Below are positions 11,447 through 21,289 of a stretch of DNA of 64,000 nt, piece after piece. Location of the stretch: contig OZ024745.1 in the NCBI GenBank assembly GCA_964016885.1, positions 46,235,772-46,299,771 on the forward strand, read 5' to 3'. Below the pieces are notes generated by a model. It did no database searches. It was not told the DNA's origin and saw only the letters and a program-made list of their open reading frames with translations. This stretch comes from Eledone cirrhosa. Taxonomy: Eukaryota > Mollusca > Cephalopoda > Octopoda > Eledonidae. Each line of letters starts with the position of its first letter. The first letter of the stretch is position 1. The translations under genes were made by a program, and so were the position numbers.

Positions 11447-12279
11447 CTTGAGATGTCTTGGTGTGATGTCCTTGCACAAAGAAACTTCTTTCTGTGACAA
11501 ATCCACAGAAGATAGAGGGTAAACAACTTCTCCAATGATTTCATCTCGTGAGAACCTGTCAAAGCTGAGGACAACAAAATGAAGAGTAATACCAGGAAGC
11601 TGGTTATAGCTAATACCATAAAATGTAAATGTTTCGTCATAAACTGGATTCAATGTCTTCCTGAGAACCCGAGTCTTGCATTTGTGTTTTTTCTCTGGAA
11701 GCAGTTGCAGTTTGATGTATGGATCACACCCTCCTATGCTTGGGTCTCTTGGTGGAAGCTCTGAGGCCTGCATGATTGTCACCAAGAGAGCGTTTTTCTG
11801 AGAATCATACTCAGTTGAGAAATGAAGTGTTCCAAGATGTTGTGTTTTCAGGTCATCTTCGTGTTTCTCTCGCATACACTCATCCTTCTCAGGTGTTGCA
11901 CCATCTTTTTCGTTTTCAATGCTATACTCGGCTTTCACATGGGATGGATCAAATTGTGATGGAAGAGGACCTCCTCCGCCACCACTTGTTCCACTACCAC
12001 TGCTTTGGCCTCTCTCAGCAAGACTTCCACCAATGTGCTCACCCGAGGAAGGATAGGTTGGGCTTGTTGCTTTTGATTTCATGATAACTTTTCGGGCTGA
12101 GGATGTCTTTTTCAAATTTCCATTGTTGCTCTCTTTCAACCCTTTTTTAATGGCTGATGAGAGACGATTCTGTGCATTTTTGGCCAGCCTTCTTTTGTAG
12201 CATTTGTAAGCAACAGCTGTAGCTGTGGCAAACATTACCATGACACCAAAGCAAACTCCAACTATGGCACTGGCAGAAA
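11447..12279 (-). CDS. SYT4: Synaptotagmin-4/11-like, internal exon (TM, linker, C2A)
   Basis: One 833-bp exon giving 277 complete codons. On the minus strand it follows a pyrimidine-rich tract ending TTTCAG (12280-12286) and ends at AAG|GTATTT (donor 11441-11446). It enters in phase 1 and leaves in phase 0. Exon residues 5-26 are a hydrophobic membrane anchor, followed by Cys26 and a basic KRR stop-transfer, where related proteins are palmitoylated. A Ser/Gly-rich linker (about 40-147) leads to a C2A domain (about 148-268) with the family block SFDRFSRDE. Synaptotagmin 4/11 are vesicle-membrane trafficking proteins of neurons and secretory cells. The Ca2+-ligand Asp of loop 3 is Ser238, the substitution typical of Syt4/11, and another ligand position is Glu246; Asp178, Asp185 and Asp240 remain. 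The initiating exon and the C2B domain are not visible, so this is partial. Syt4 versus Syt11 cannot be separated in molluscs, where I expect one gene for both. Confidence 0.9.
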
Positions 12280-12286
12280 CTGAAAT

Positions 12287-12690
12287 ATAAAACAAAAAAT
12301 AATAATTAGTTTATTAGAATTGATTAAGCAGTTTATAGACACATTTAATACCCTTTTTTTTCCCCAGTTGTTCCCTCGGTATTAAAACTTTACTAAATAC
12401 TTCTTCCCTAGAATTTCATCCCACTTGAAATCGTTTTTTTCCTATGTTCATCCTTTAATTACTAACAGGAAAAAGACTTTAGAGAAACTCTAAGATGTAC
12501 TAACTTTACCTCACTATTACTGATTCCAGTTTAAAAGGACCTAAATTAGCTTTCAAAACAATCTAATCTAACTAATTAAAAAATCAAGACAAGTTTAGAA
12601 GATTGAATGACTTCTTTTTAAGTTAAAAATATCGAGTATTACTTCACTTACTTGCCAAAAAACGTAGACCAAAAACTAATGATGAGGTGA
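12287..12690 (-). other. Probable intron upstream of the synaptotagmin exon
   Basis: AT-rich non-coding DNA immediately upstream of the acceptor, taking minus as the sense strand. A first exon encoding the short luminal N-terminus and start codon is expected further upstream but was not recognised. Confidence 0.45.
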
Positions 12691-12785
12691 GTTTTAACCC
12701 ATCAAGTTTAATGCAACAAGATGTCAGTAAGTGCAATCGAACCTAGAACTGTCTGGTTGCAAGTAAATGTTTTTAACCCATCTGA
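12690..12785 (-). repeat. tRNA-like SINE head relic
   Basis: The reverse complement contains TTACTTGCAACCAGACAGTTCTAGGTTCGA, resembling an A box plus a GGTTCGA B box. It has no functional tRNA fold that I can assemble. Confidence 0.5.
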
Positions 12786-13045
12786 TATCAACCTGCCTGA
12801 GACTGCCCCTGGTTCTATGAAATAGCACCTCTAATTTTAAACTTTTCATATCTAAATTAAAACCTTTGTGATTTTATGTGAGAACCTTTTGTTATATTCC
12901 AAACACTAGACTAATAATAATTTTTTTAATTAGTTGTTTTACTAAATCCCTCCAAATTCATGATTATTTTAAAAATTAAATAACATACATTGATAGTGTG
13001 TTTTATTAGAAATATGGTAACATGGGTTAACCATTATGCTTGCAA
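12786..13045 (+). repeat. Dispersed repeat (copy 1)
   Basis: CCAAACACTAGACTAATAAT, CTAAATCCCTCCAAATTC and TTAGAAATATGGTAA recur in the same order at 42690-42895. A weaker partial match lies at 50820-50980. Class unknown. Confidence 0.65.
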
Positions 13046-13656
13046 CTCAGCTATCTAAATTTTTTTCAGTGTAACTATAAATCTGTCATCGGAAACTATT
13101 TAAAATAGAATAATTGTTCTAAACCATAGAATCAGAATGAGATCAATGCCATGTTTATAACTCAAATTACCTTAACATCTAAATCTGGAATACATAATAG
13201 AGATGACAAATACACCATGAAATTTTGTTATCACTACAGGTATTAGTTTGTTATTCCATTCTATTTTATTTCAAGCATAAAGAACCACAAACAATAAAAT
13301 CTCTCAGTTTAAAATATTAAATACTTGGATTCTAGTTTTATGTATGTTCTTTTGGAGATTATATTACTCAGTGTTTGTATAATGTTGAAGCAATTATCTT
13401 CCTACCTAGATTCTTTTTTATTATCATTCATTCATTTGTAAACATTGAAGCCAGTTTGATTATGTGTAATGCACAAAGACATAACATAGAGGCTATTGTA
13501 AGATTTTAAATTACTACTGTGAAGTTATTGGTGCCACCTCTAAACCATACAGCCATTGTATCTTAACGGGAATCTCAGAAAAATATGAGTTAAGTATTTG
13601 ACTTTTACATTTTCATCTTAAATTATCAATCTGTTTAAATTTGAAGATAAACTTTA
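13046..13656. other. AT-rich DNA, no gene seen
   Basis: Probably intronic to the synaptotagmin gene. No open frame or repeat recognised. Confidence 0.35.
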
Positions 13657-13775
13657 TAATAGGGATGTATATGAAAGCATATATGATATGTTTATGTATA
13701 ATAAACATTCATAGTGACACTCTTGAATGTTTGTTGAACAGAAACATATATATGTTTTTATATACATCCCTATTA
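13657..13775. repeat. Foldback element
   Basis: Terminal TAATAGGGATGTATAT (13657-13672) is exactly inverted at 13760-13775. Inner arms also pair (ATATATGATATGTTTATG with its diverged complement), making a 119-bp hairpin. Confidence 0.7.
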
Positions 13776-13834
13776 GGAACCACACTATGCTAGTGTTATA
13801 GCTAAGTAAACTTTATAATGGTAATGTATTTCAC

Positions 13835-14045
13835 AAAGTTGCAAGGTCTTGTGGTTAGTGTTGAATTCACAATCATAAAGTACTAGGCTCAATTCTAAGT
13901 TTTGGTTGTGTATTTATTTTACATTGTCCCAGTTCACTCGGCAAAAAATGAGCCCAAGCAGCAGCAGACTTTCAATCACTTAACATCACATGAAACCAGG
14001 CTAAACTCCAGCCTGTATCACACAAGCATTTTACTACTTTCCAAG
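13835..14045 (+). repeat. tRNA-headed SINE relic (group C-like)
   Basis: AAGGTCTTGTGGTTAGTGTT and TACTAGGCTCAATTCTAAGT give A- and B-box-like spacing, followed by TTTTACATTGTCCCAGTTCACTC, which matches the group C body. Diverged. Confidence 0.55.
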
Positions 14046-14076
14046 TCTTTTTTAACTTACCTCTGTATGTAACAGT

Positions 14077-14304
14077 TTAACCCTTTAGCATTTACATTAC
14101 TCTATATTTACTATTGTATTTTTGTGGTAAAGGCTTTATCTTAGATAATTATCTTACATAATATCAAATCTATGAGATTTTGATATTACTTATTTTGCGA
14201 ACAATACCTTAACATCAGTATGAGCAGTTGGTTATAGCTGGTATGAAAAGAAAAAGTGAGAGAATTCTGGCCGGATACAGCCAGTTTAGAGGCTAAAGAG
14301 TTAA
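14077..14304 (-). mobile_element. piggyBac-like MITE, copy 2
   Basis: Inverted relative to copies 1 and 3. TTAA (14077-14080), CCCTTTAGCATTTA start, ...GCTAAAGAG end, TTAA (14301-14304). This copy best preserves the TTAACCC terminus. Confidence 0.78.
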
Positions 14305-14454
14305 AGTATATATTTTCTCAATAGTTTTAAAGTCTAATAGCTTATTCATTTATATGTTTATAAAATGGTATTAATGTGTGTGTTTTATATATACAAATAG
14401 CAAGTGAATGTGTGCTCAAAACATTTCTATTATATAAAACTTAATATGTTGGTA

Positions 14455-14860
14455 GGTTTAAATTCATGCTTAACAACAAATAGGGAGAGTAAAAAAACGA
14501 TGGAATGGATCTTCATCTGTTTTGACGATGTGTGTTGAAATTGTTCAATCAGTGGGATAGCTTGCTCACAAAAATTAACGAGTAGGTGGCTGAGCATTCC
14601 ACCAACATGTGTACTTTTAACATAATTCTCTGGGAGATTTAGCATGTCACAGTGACAAGGCTGGACCTTTGAATTGCATGTACAATCCATCCAACAGGCT
14701 TCCAAACAGTTTCTGCCTACACAATTTCCTTCACAAGGCATGGGCCAACACAAGGCTATGGTAAATGACACTTGCTCAATTTGCCACACAGTAGGACCAA
14801 ACCCAGGATCTAATGATTGCAAAGTAAACTTATTCACCATTTGACCATGTTGCATTCACA
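14455..14860 (-). repeat. Octopus-type SINE with conserved core (copy 1)
   Basis: On the minus strand there is a tRNA-like head (GTTTACTTTGCAATCATTAG, then GTGTGGCA...GAGCAAGTGTCA). It is followed by a core with GAGAATTATGTTAAAAGTAC and GGAATGCTCAGCCAC. The same core is present at 30240-30512 and 43700-43930, so it resembles the conserved-domain SINEs described in cephalopods. The 141-codon Cys-rich frame across it is incidental. Confidence 0.7.
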
Positions 14861-14974
14861 AACAAAAAAGACAGACAGTGCGAGAATTAATGTATGGGTT
14901 GAATGAGGAGTATAAATACTGACATGTAAAGAGTGAGAGAGATACAGAGTTGAACAACTGCTAAAATGAGAGGA

Positions 14975-15247
14975 CACTTATAACATGTATAGGGGGTTTA
15001 ACGCTTATAACATTTATAGGAAGGGCATCCAGCCGTAAAAAGCTGGCCAAACTAAGGGTTGGGAGTACCCTTCGGTTTAGGCCAAAAGACACCTGCACTC
15101 AATATGACCATACGTAAGTGGGATACAGACCCGTCAGCCTGTCTGGGTGGTTAGTAGCCCCACTTCAGTACTAACTTGGTCTATGTAGACCCGACCAGCC
15201 CTTGCTAGCACAGAAAGCGCTTGTTAAATGATGATGATGATGATGAT
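14975..15247 (+). repeat. SINE/LINE 3'-tail repeat
   Basis: GGAAGGGCATCCAGCCGTAA, GGTTGGGAGTACCCTTCGGT, CCAGCCCTTGCTAGCACAGA and a GATGATGATG tail. Same family as 947-1352. Confidence 0.75.
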
Positions 15248-15274
15248 ATGTGTGTATGTGTATATGTGTGTGTG

Positions 15275-15278
<4 letters not shown>

Positions 15279-15331
<53 letters not shown>
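15279..15331. repeat. GA microsatellite
   Basis: About 26 GA units. Confidence 0.95.
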
Positions 15332-15334
<3 letters not shown>

Positions 15335-15679
15335 GACATTTCAACAGAACTCTCCAGAAGTTTTAAAAAATACCTAATAAATCTATTTCAGAAAGAGTGA
15401 ATGAAGAAATAATGACTCAGAGGAAGAAATGAAATGACAGCCATGGAGGAAAAAATAAAGATAGACAGAGAGAAAGAAAGAAAAAAAAGAGTGGGAAGCT
15501 TGTTGCTATGACTATATCAGTGAAGTCTGCATTTTCTGTACAAATAGCTAGAATGAGTTATTGATCTGTGATTATTATTCAGCCTGTATGATGGCGGTGG
15601 TAGAGGTGATGTTGGATTGGGATGGAAAAAGGTGGAAAGCAAAACAACAGACCACTATGTGTAATCAAATGAATAAGGA
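15332..15679. other. Purine-rich DNA, no gene seen
   Basis: GA-rich stretch and a short frame without features. Confidence 0.35.
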
Positions 15680-15709
15680 AGAAAAAAATAAGGTTTTAGG
15701 TTATATATA

Positions 15710-15745
<36 letters not shown>

Positions 15746-15776
15746 TATATATAACCTAAAAGCTTATTTTTTTCTT
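15680..15776. repeat. Palindrome centred on TA repeat
   Basis: AAGGTTTTAGGTTATATATA (15690-15709) is inverted as TATATATAACCTAAAAGC with the flanking A-rich/T-rich tracts also pairing, giving a hairpin about 97 bp long. Confidence 0.7.
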
Positions 15777-15796
15777 ATATATATATATGTATATAC

Positions 15797-15859
<63 letters not shown>

Positions 15860-15999
15860 ATATACTATATATATAATATATATATATATATATGTATATA
15901 TATCTATATATATATATACTATATTTATATATATACTATATATATACTATATTTATATATATATACTATATATATATATACTATATATATGTGTGTATG

Positions 16000-16029
<30 letters not shown>
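15777..16029. repeat. TA-rich microsatellite
   Basis: Interrupted TA array with TACTATA and GTGTGT variants, leading into the GAT-type tail of the next SINE. Confidence 0.9.
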
Positions 16030-16990
<961 letters not shown>

Positions 16991-17004
16991 ATATATATAT
17001 GGAC

Positions 17005-17351
17005 GGAGGCACATGGCTTAGTGGTTAGATCATTGGCCTTGCAATCGAAAGGTTGTGAGTTCCATTCTCAGACCGGGTGATGTGTTGTTTCCTTGAGCAA
17101 GACACTTTATTTCACATTGCTCCAGTTTACTCAGCTGTAGAAATGAGATGATAGGGAATGGGGTCCCTATCATTCCACTGTAAAGTGGTTGTGGAGTTGC
17201 CACGGCAAAAAAGCACCCAGCACTCACTGTAAATGAGGTTGGTGTTAGGAAGGGTATCCAGCTGTAGAAATCAAGCCAAAATCAGTTCCCGTCCCACCCT
17301 TGCAAGCAAGGAAAAAGCGGACGTAAAATGAAATGATGATGAAATGATGAT
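17005..17351 (+). repeat. Group C SINE, full length
   Basis: Same architecture as 16030-16378, on the opposite strand. Ends with GCAAGGAAAAAGCGGACGTA and ATGATG repeats. Confidence 0.9.
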
Positions 17352-17399
17352 GTACCTCCCCGGCGGGGAATATATATTACTAAAAATATATACTATATA

Positions 17400-17490
17400 T
17401 AAGCTAAAAATGTGTAAATTTAAATACGCATTTACACAATCTTGGCTACATCTATTCTGTATATATTGAGATAACTTTATCATGAATATA
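17400..17490. repeat. Dispersed AT-rich repeat (copy 2 of 3, partial)
   Basis: Shares CATTTACACAATCTTGGCTA-type sequence with 7850-8135 and 26820-27070. Confidence 0.55.
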
Positions 17491-17510
17491 TGTGTGTGTA
17501 ACGGTAATGA

Positions 17511-17578
17511 TGATGATGATGATATATATATATATATGTATTTATATATATGCATATGTATATGTGTGTGTGTGTGTG

Positions 17579-17635
<57 letters not shown>

Positions 17636-17670
17636 GTATATATATGCATATGTATATGTGTGTGTGTGTA
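17511..17670. repeat. GAT, TA and TG microsatellites
   Basis: GATGATGAT, then TA and TGTGTG tracts. No tail of a recognised SINE immediately precedes it. Confidence 0.9.
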
Positions 17671-18062
17671 ATCACCATCAGCCTCTTTTAACATCCATTT
17701 TTGCATGCTGGCACATATGTCTATGTATACATTTATCTATATAAAGATGTAGATGTAGATAGACATATTCAGGTCTACACATGACTATTCTTTACCTACA
17801 AGTTTCTCATGAATACTCAATGTGAACGCCACAGATGACAACTAAGCCCCTCACTAGTTAAGACCATCACTGTTTCAATTCCATGCTGAAGTCATTCTGC
17901 TTCACACAAGCCATATCAATCACTACTTCGTCAATCAGAGGCCTTGTGCCAGCATATGGGTGTGGTTTCAAGTCTGATCATGTTCATATTTATATATTTA
18001 TACTTCTTGATGTTATCTATATTTTATAAAATAAAACACACACACACACACACACACACATG
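17671..18062. other. Unique DNA, no gene seen
   Basis: Mixed-composition sequence ending in a CA microsatellite (18035-18060). Confidence 0.35.
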
Positions 18063-18072
18063 ATATATCATC

Positions 18073-18258
18073 ACGGTGAATTGGCAGTATCGGTAGAGGG
18101 TTAGACGCCATGCTTTCTAGCATAGTTACGTCCCTTTACAGTCTGAGTTCAAATCCCGCTGAGGTTAACTTTGCCTTTCATCCTTACGGGGTCGATAAAA
18201 TAAAGTACCCGTAATGTACTGGGTAATTGCTGGCCTTGTGCCTAAAGTAGAAACAATC
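18073..18258 (+). repeat. Group A SINE
   Basis: GAATTGGCAGTATCGGTAGA to GTAGAAACAATCATT. It abuts a minus-strand group C SINE tail to tail. Confidence 0.85.
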
Positions 18259-18633
18259 ATTTTCATCATTTTACGTCCGCTTTTCCCTGCTTGCAAGGGA
18301 ACTGATTCTGGCTTGATTTCTACAGCTGGATGCCCTTCCTAACACCAACCTCATTTACAGTGAGTGCTGGGTGCTTTTTTGCCGTGGCGCCTACACGTCC
18401 ACTTTACAGTGTGGGCTGGGGGCTTTTTTGCCGTGGCACCTCCACGACCACTTTGCAGTGGAATGATAGGGACCCCATTCCCTATCATCTCATTTCTACA
18501 GCTGAGTAAACTGGAGCAATGTGAAATAAAGTGTCTTGCTCAAGGAAACAACACATCACCCGGTCTGAGAATTGAACTCACAACCTTTCGATTGCAAGGC
18601 CAATGCTCTAACCACTAAGCCATGTGCCTCCAT
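18259..18633 (-). repeat. Group C SINE with extra internal unit
   Basis: As 16030-16378, but the CACCCAGCCCACACTGTAAA-type unit is present twice, making it about 30-50 bp longer. The same duplicated unit occurs in the LINE 3' UTR at 5780-5850. Confidence 0.88.
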
Positions 18634-18673
18634 ATATATATATATATGTGTGTATGTATATATATATATATAT

Positions 18674-18894
18674 AAAGAATAAGAAACACTAAAGAGTCAC
18701 TATGCTATCAATCTAATACATGCTTCAACCGATAGAGATTCATCCCGAGGATGTGAGGTTATAAAATCAGAAATTTTAGAATTTTCTTAAAAATAAAAAA
18801 TAAATTTTTTCTAAAGAAAATTCTAAAATTTTTATCAGTTGAAACATGTGTTAGTTTGGTAACATATTGACTCTTTGGTGCCTTTTATTCTTTA
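18674..18894. mobile_element. Foldback MITE, 221 bp
   Basis: Ends AAAGAATAAGAAACACTAAA and its inverted partner TTTGGTGCCTTTTATTCTTT, with further pairing inward (TAATACATGCTTCAAC versus GTTGAAACATGTGTTA). Flanked by TATA on both sides, suggesting a TA target. Confidence 0.75.
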
Positions 18895-19001
18895 TATATC
18901 AGCTCTGTGTGAACCCTACTGCATCAAGCTTTAAACCATCTGGTAGAGTTTATACCCAATAATAGCAACACTGTTATTATTATATATATATATATATATA
19001 T

Positions 19002-19487
19002 CATCATCATCATTATCATCATCATCATTTTACGTCCGCTTTTCCCTGCTTGCAAGGGTGGGACGGGTCTTATTCAGCACAGCATCTCTCCACTCGTCAC
19101 GGTCCTTCGTCATCTCCACCGTGAGCTTCAATGATCTGAAGTCTGTTCTCACCATCTCCGCCCATATTTTTCGTGGTCTACCTCTACCACGTCTTCCTTC
19201 AACTGGCATTTCCTGGCACTTCTTCACCCATCGGTCATCCTCCATGCGCATCACATGTCCATACCACCTCAGTCTCCTCTTCCGTACACTACATTCTATC
19301 CCTCTCAGACACAGTTTCTCTCTCAACACATTTATGCTGGGTCGTTCATGCACATTTACACTGCACATCCAACGGAGCATGCTTGCCTCATTTCTCTCCA
19401 GCCGTCGCATATCCTCTGCAGTTGCTGCCCATGTCTCACTACCATGCAGCATCGCGCTCCTCACACAGGCATCATACAACCAATGCC
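19002..19487 (-). mobile_element. RTE-like LINE 3' end, 5'-truncated
   Basis: On the minus strand 19479-19033 reads LYDACVRSAMLHGSETW (from about 19482), RRLRWYGHVMRMEDD, GRGRPRKIW and stops after KTRPTLASREKRT. The stop codon is followed at once by a GATGAT tail (19002-19029). It is a second subfamily of the LINE at 4387-6024. It lacks the long 3' UTR, so its tail begins right at the stop codon. The retained frame is open, so it is fairly recent. Confidence 0.85.
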
Positions 19488-19675
19488 CATGCTGTAAAAT
19501 GGAGGGGTAGAGAGGGCCCTTGAGTCTAGTAAGACATCCTCTCTAGTGCTGGTGGCACAAATAAAAGCACCCAGTCCATGCTGTAAAGTGGCGCTGGTGT
19601 TAGGAAGGGCATCCAACCAGTGTATCAATGCCAAAACACTTATCAGCACAGCAACAAATAGGAACAACAACAAAA
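19488..19675 (+). repeat. SINE/LINE tail repeat
   Basis: GTAGAGAGGGCCCTTGAGTC, CTCTCTAGTGCTGGTGGCAC and TTAGGAAGGGCATCCAACCA mark the tail-repeat family. Truncated by A-rich and TA sequence. Confidence 0.65.
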
Positions 19676-19693
19676 ATATATATATATATATAT

Positions 19694-19765
19694 AATCAGT
19701 TCCCGTCCCACCCTTGCAAGCAGGGAAAAGCGGACATAAAATGAAATGAAATGAAATGAAAAAAA

Positions 19766-19770
<5 letters not shown>
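19694..19770 (+). repeat. Group C SINE, 3' fragment
   Basis: ATCAGTTCCCGTCCCACCCT to AGCGGACATAAAATGAAATG. Severely 5'-truncated copy with an AAATG-type tail. Confidence 0.8.

Positions 19771-19820
<50 letters not shown>
19771..19820. repeat. GA microsatellite
   Basis: About 25 GA units. Confidence 0.95.
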
Positions 19821-19823
<3 letters not shown>

Positions 19824-20242
19824 AAATGACAGGAGGCTGGGTTGGTGAAATTCCTTAAAGATTTATTATAAACACTATTCACATTTCAATGAGTTCTGCA
19901 GGAACCCGGTGACATCATCAGGTGTTACGAAAATTATCTAATAAAGGAATATAATAATGGTAGACACAATCCAAGGGGCTGAAAAGTAGAGAGAAATGTT
20001 TAAAACCTGAAGGCGGCCAGAGTCAGTAGTTGCCAGCCTTGGTGACCACCTTCAGGTCTTAAACATTTCTCTCTACTTTTCAGCCCCTTGGATTGTGTCT
20101 ACCATTATTATATTCCTTTATTAGATAATTTTCGTAACACCTGATGTCACCGGGTTCATGCAGAACCCGGTCATTGAAATGTGCATAGCATTTATAATAA
20201 AACTTTAAGGAATTTCACCAATCCAGCCTCCTGTCATTTTAC
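19821..20242. mobile_element. Large palindromic foldback element, 422 bp
   Basis: GTAAAATGACAGGAGGCTGG at the left end is exactly inverted at the right end (20223-20242, except one base). The arms stay complementary for about 190 bp, including TTTCTCTCTACTTTTCAGCC at 20066-20085 against its partner at 19981-20000. A short loop near 20020-20040 separates the arms. No coding sequence. It could form a long hairpin RNA or cruciform. Confidence 0.85.
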
Positions 20243-20409
20243 TCAATAACAATTAACTCCGTTCTCACACCTCCGACAAGATTCAACATAAACAAAGATA
20301 GGTGAGTTGCATTACGTTGAGTGCTTTTCCTAATATTACATCACGGTTGAGTATGCGGAATGACAAGTTCTATCCAGTGGTGAACCAACAAACCTAAATG
20401 TATATATAT

Positions 20410-20690
20410 AATAATAATACAAGGACATTTTGTAAAGCCTTCATTACGTTTATTGATTGGTGACATGTATTTCGCTATTGATCAGATCTTCAAGGTTCGA
20501 TCTGTATCGTTCTGGCCCGACTCTGGAATCAAAAGTTCATCGTACCTCTGTTGTAGTAATGACCTCTGTCATTACTACAACAGAGGACCAGATCGATACA
20601 GATCAAACCTTGAGCTGATCAATAGCGAAACGCGCGTCATCAATCAATAAACGTAATGAAGGCTTAACAAATCGTCCTTGTATTATTATA
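20410..20690. mobile_element. Palindromic foldback element, 281 bp
   Basis: ATAATAATACAAGGAC inverted as GTCCTTGTATTATTAT, then TTCATTACGTTTATTGATTG inverted near 20639-20660. A central GACCTCTGTCATTAC / CATTACTACAACAGAGG hairpin lies near 20555-20590. Non-coding. Confidence 0.82.
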
Positions 20691-20805
20691 TGAGTTCAAA
20701 TCCTGCCGAGGTTAACTTTGCCTTTCATCCTTATGGGGTCGATAAAATAAAGTACCAGTAATACACTGGGTAATTGCTGGCCTTGTGCCAAAAGTAGAAA
20801 CAATT
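20691..20805 (+). repeat. Group A SINE, 5'-truncated
   Basis: Starts at GAGTTCAAATCCTGCC and runs to the usual tail. The following ATTATATTAGCTCTA (about 20806-20820) is repeated after the next SINE. Confidence 0.85.
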
Positions 20806-20821
20806 ATTATATTAGCTCTAG

Positions 20822-21005
20822 GTGGTGAATTGGCAGTATCGGTAGAGGGTCGGACGCCATGCTTTTCAGCACAGTTACGTCCCTTTACGGACTGAGTTCA
20901 AATCCCACCGAGGTTAACTTTGCCTTTCATCCTTATGGGGTCGATAAAATAAAGTGCCAGTAATGCACTGGGTAATTGCTGGCCTTGTGCCAAAAGTAGA
21001 AACAA
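20822..21005 (+). repeat. Group A SINE, full length
   Basis: GGTGAATTGGCAGTATCGGT to AGTAGAAACAATTATT, flanked by the direct repeat ATTATATTAGCTCTA on both sides. It inserted just after the tail of the preceding SINE. Confidence 0.88.
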
Positions 21006-21289
21006 TTATTATATTAGCTCTACACCTTGCTACTGACGTGAACCTAAACATAGAGTGCTCACCTGGGTGAACCTACACAGTAACTTCCTCACACACTAAC
21101 ACCTCACACTGACACCACCATTGTAAATATTACTACATTTGCCAACACTAAAAATATAAGCAGTAGCAATATTTTAAATTTGTCTCAGCCAGACATTCAT
21201 TTCCCGCCATTACCAATGACTGCAGGTGTTAAAGCCGCCACCCCCACCATCACCACCACAGCGACAACCCCACCTCCACCACCACCACA

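Noticed and set aside
12700..12780. Possible tRNA gene
   Set aside because: Only A/B-box-like blocks; no complete cloverleaf or acceptor stem. The other tRNA-like heads are likewise SINE promoters.
14430..14855. 141-codon Cys-rich minus-strand frame that could look like a secreted peptide
   Set aside because: It covers a SINE whose homologues at 30240 and 43700 are not open; no signal peptide.
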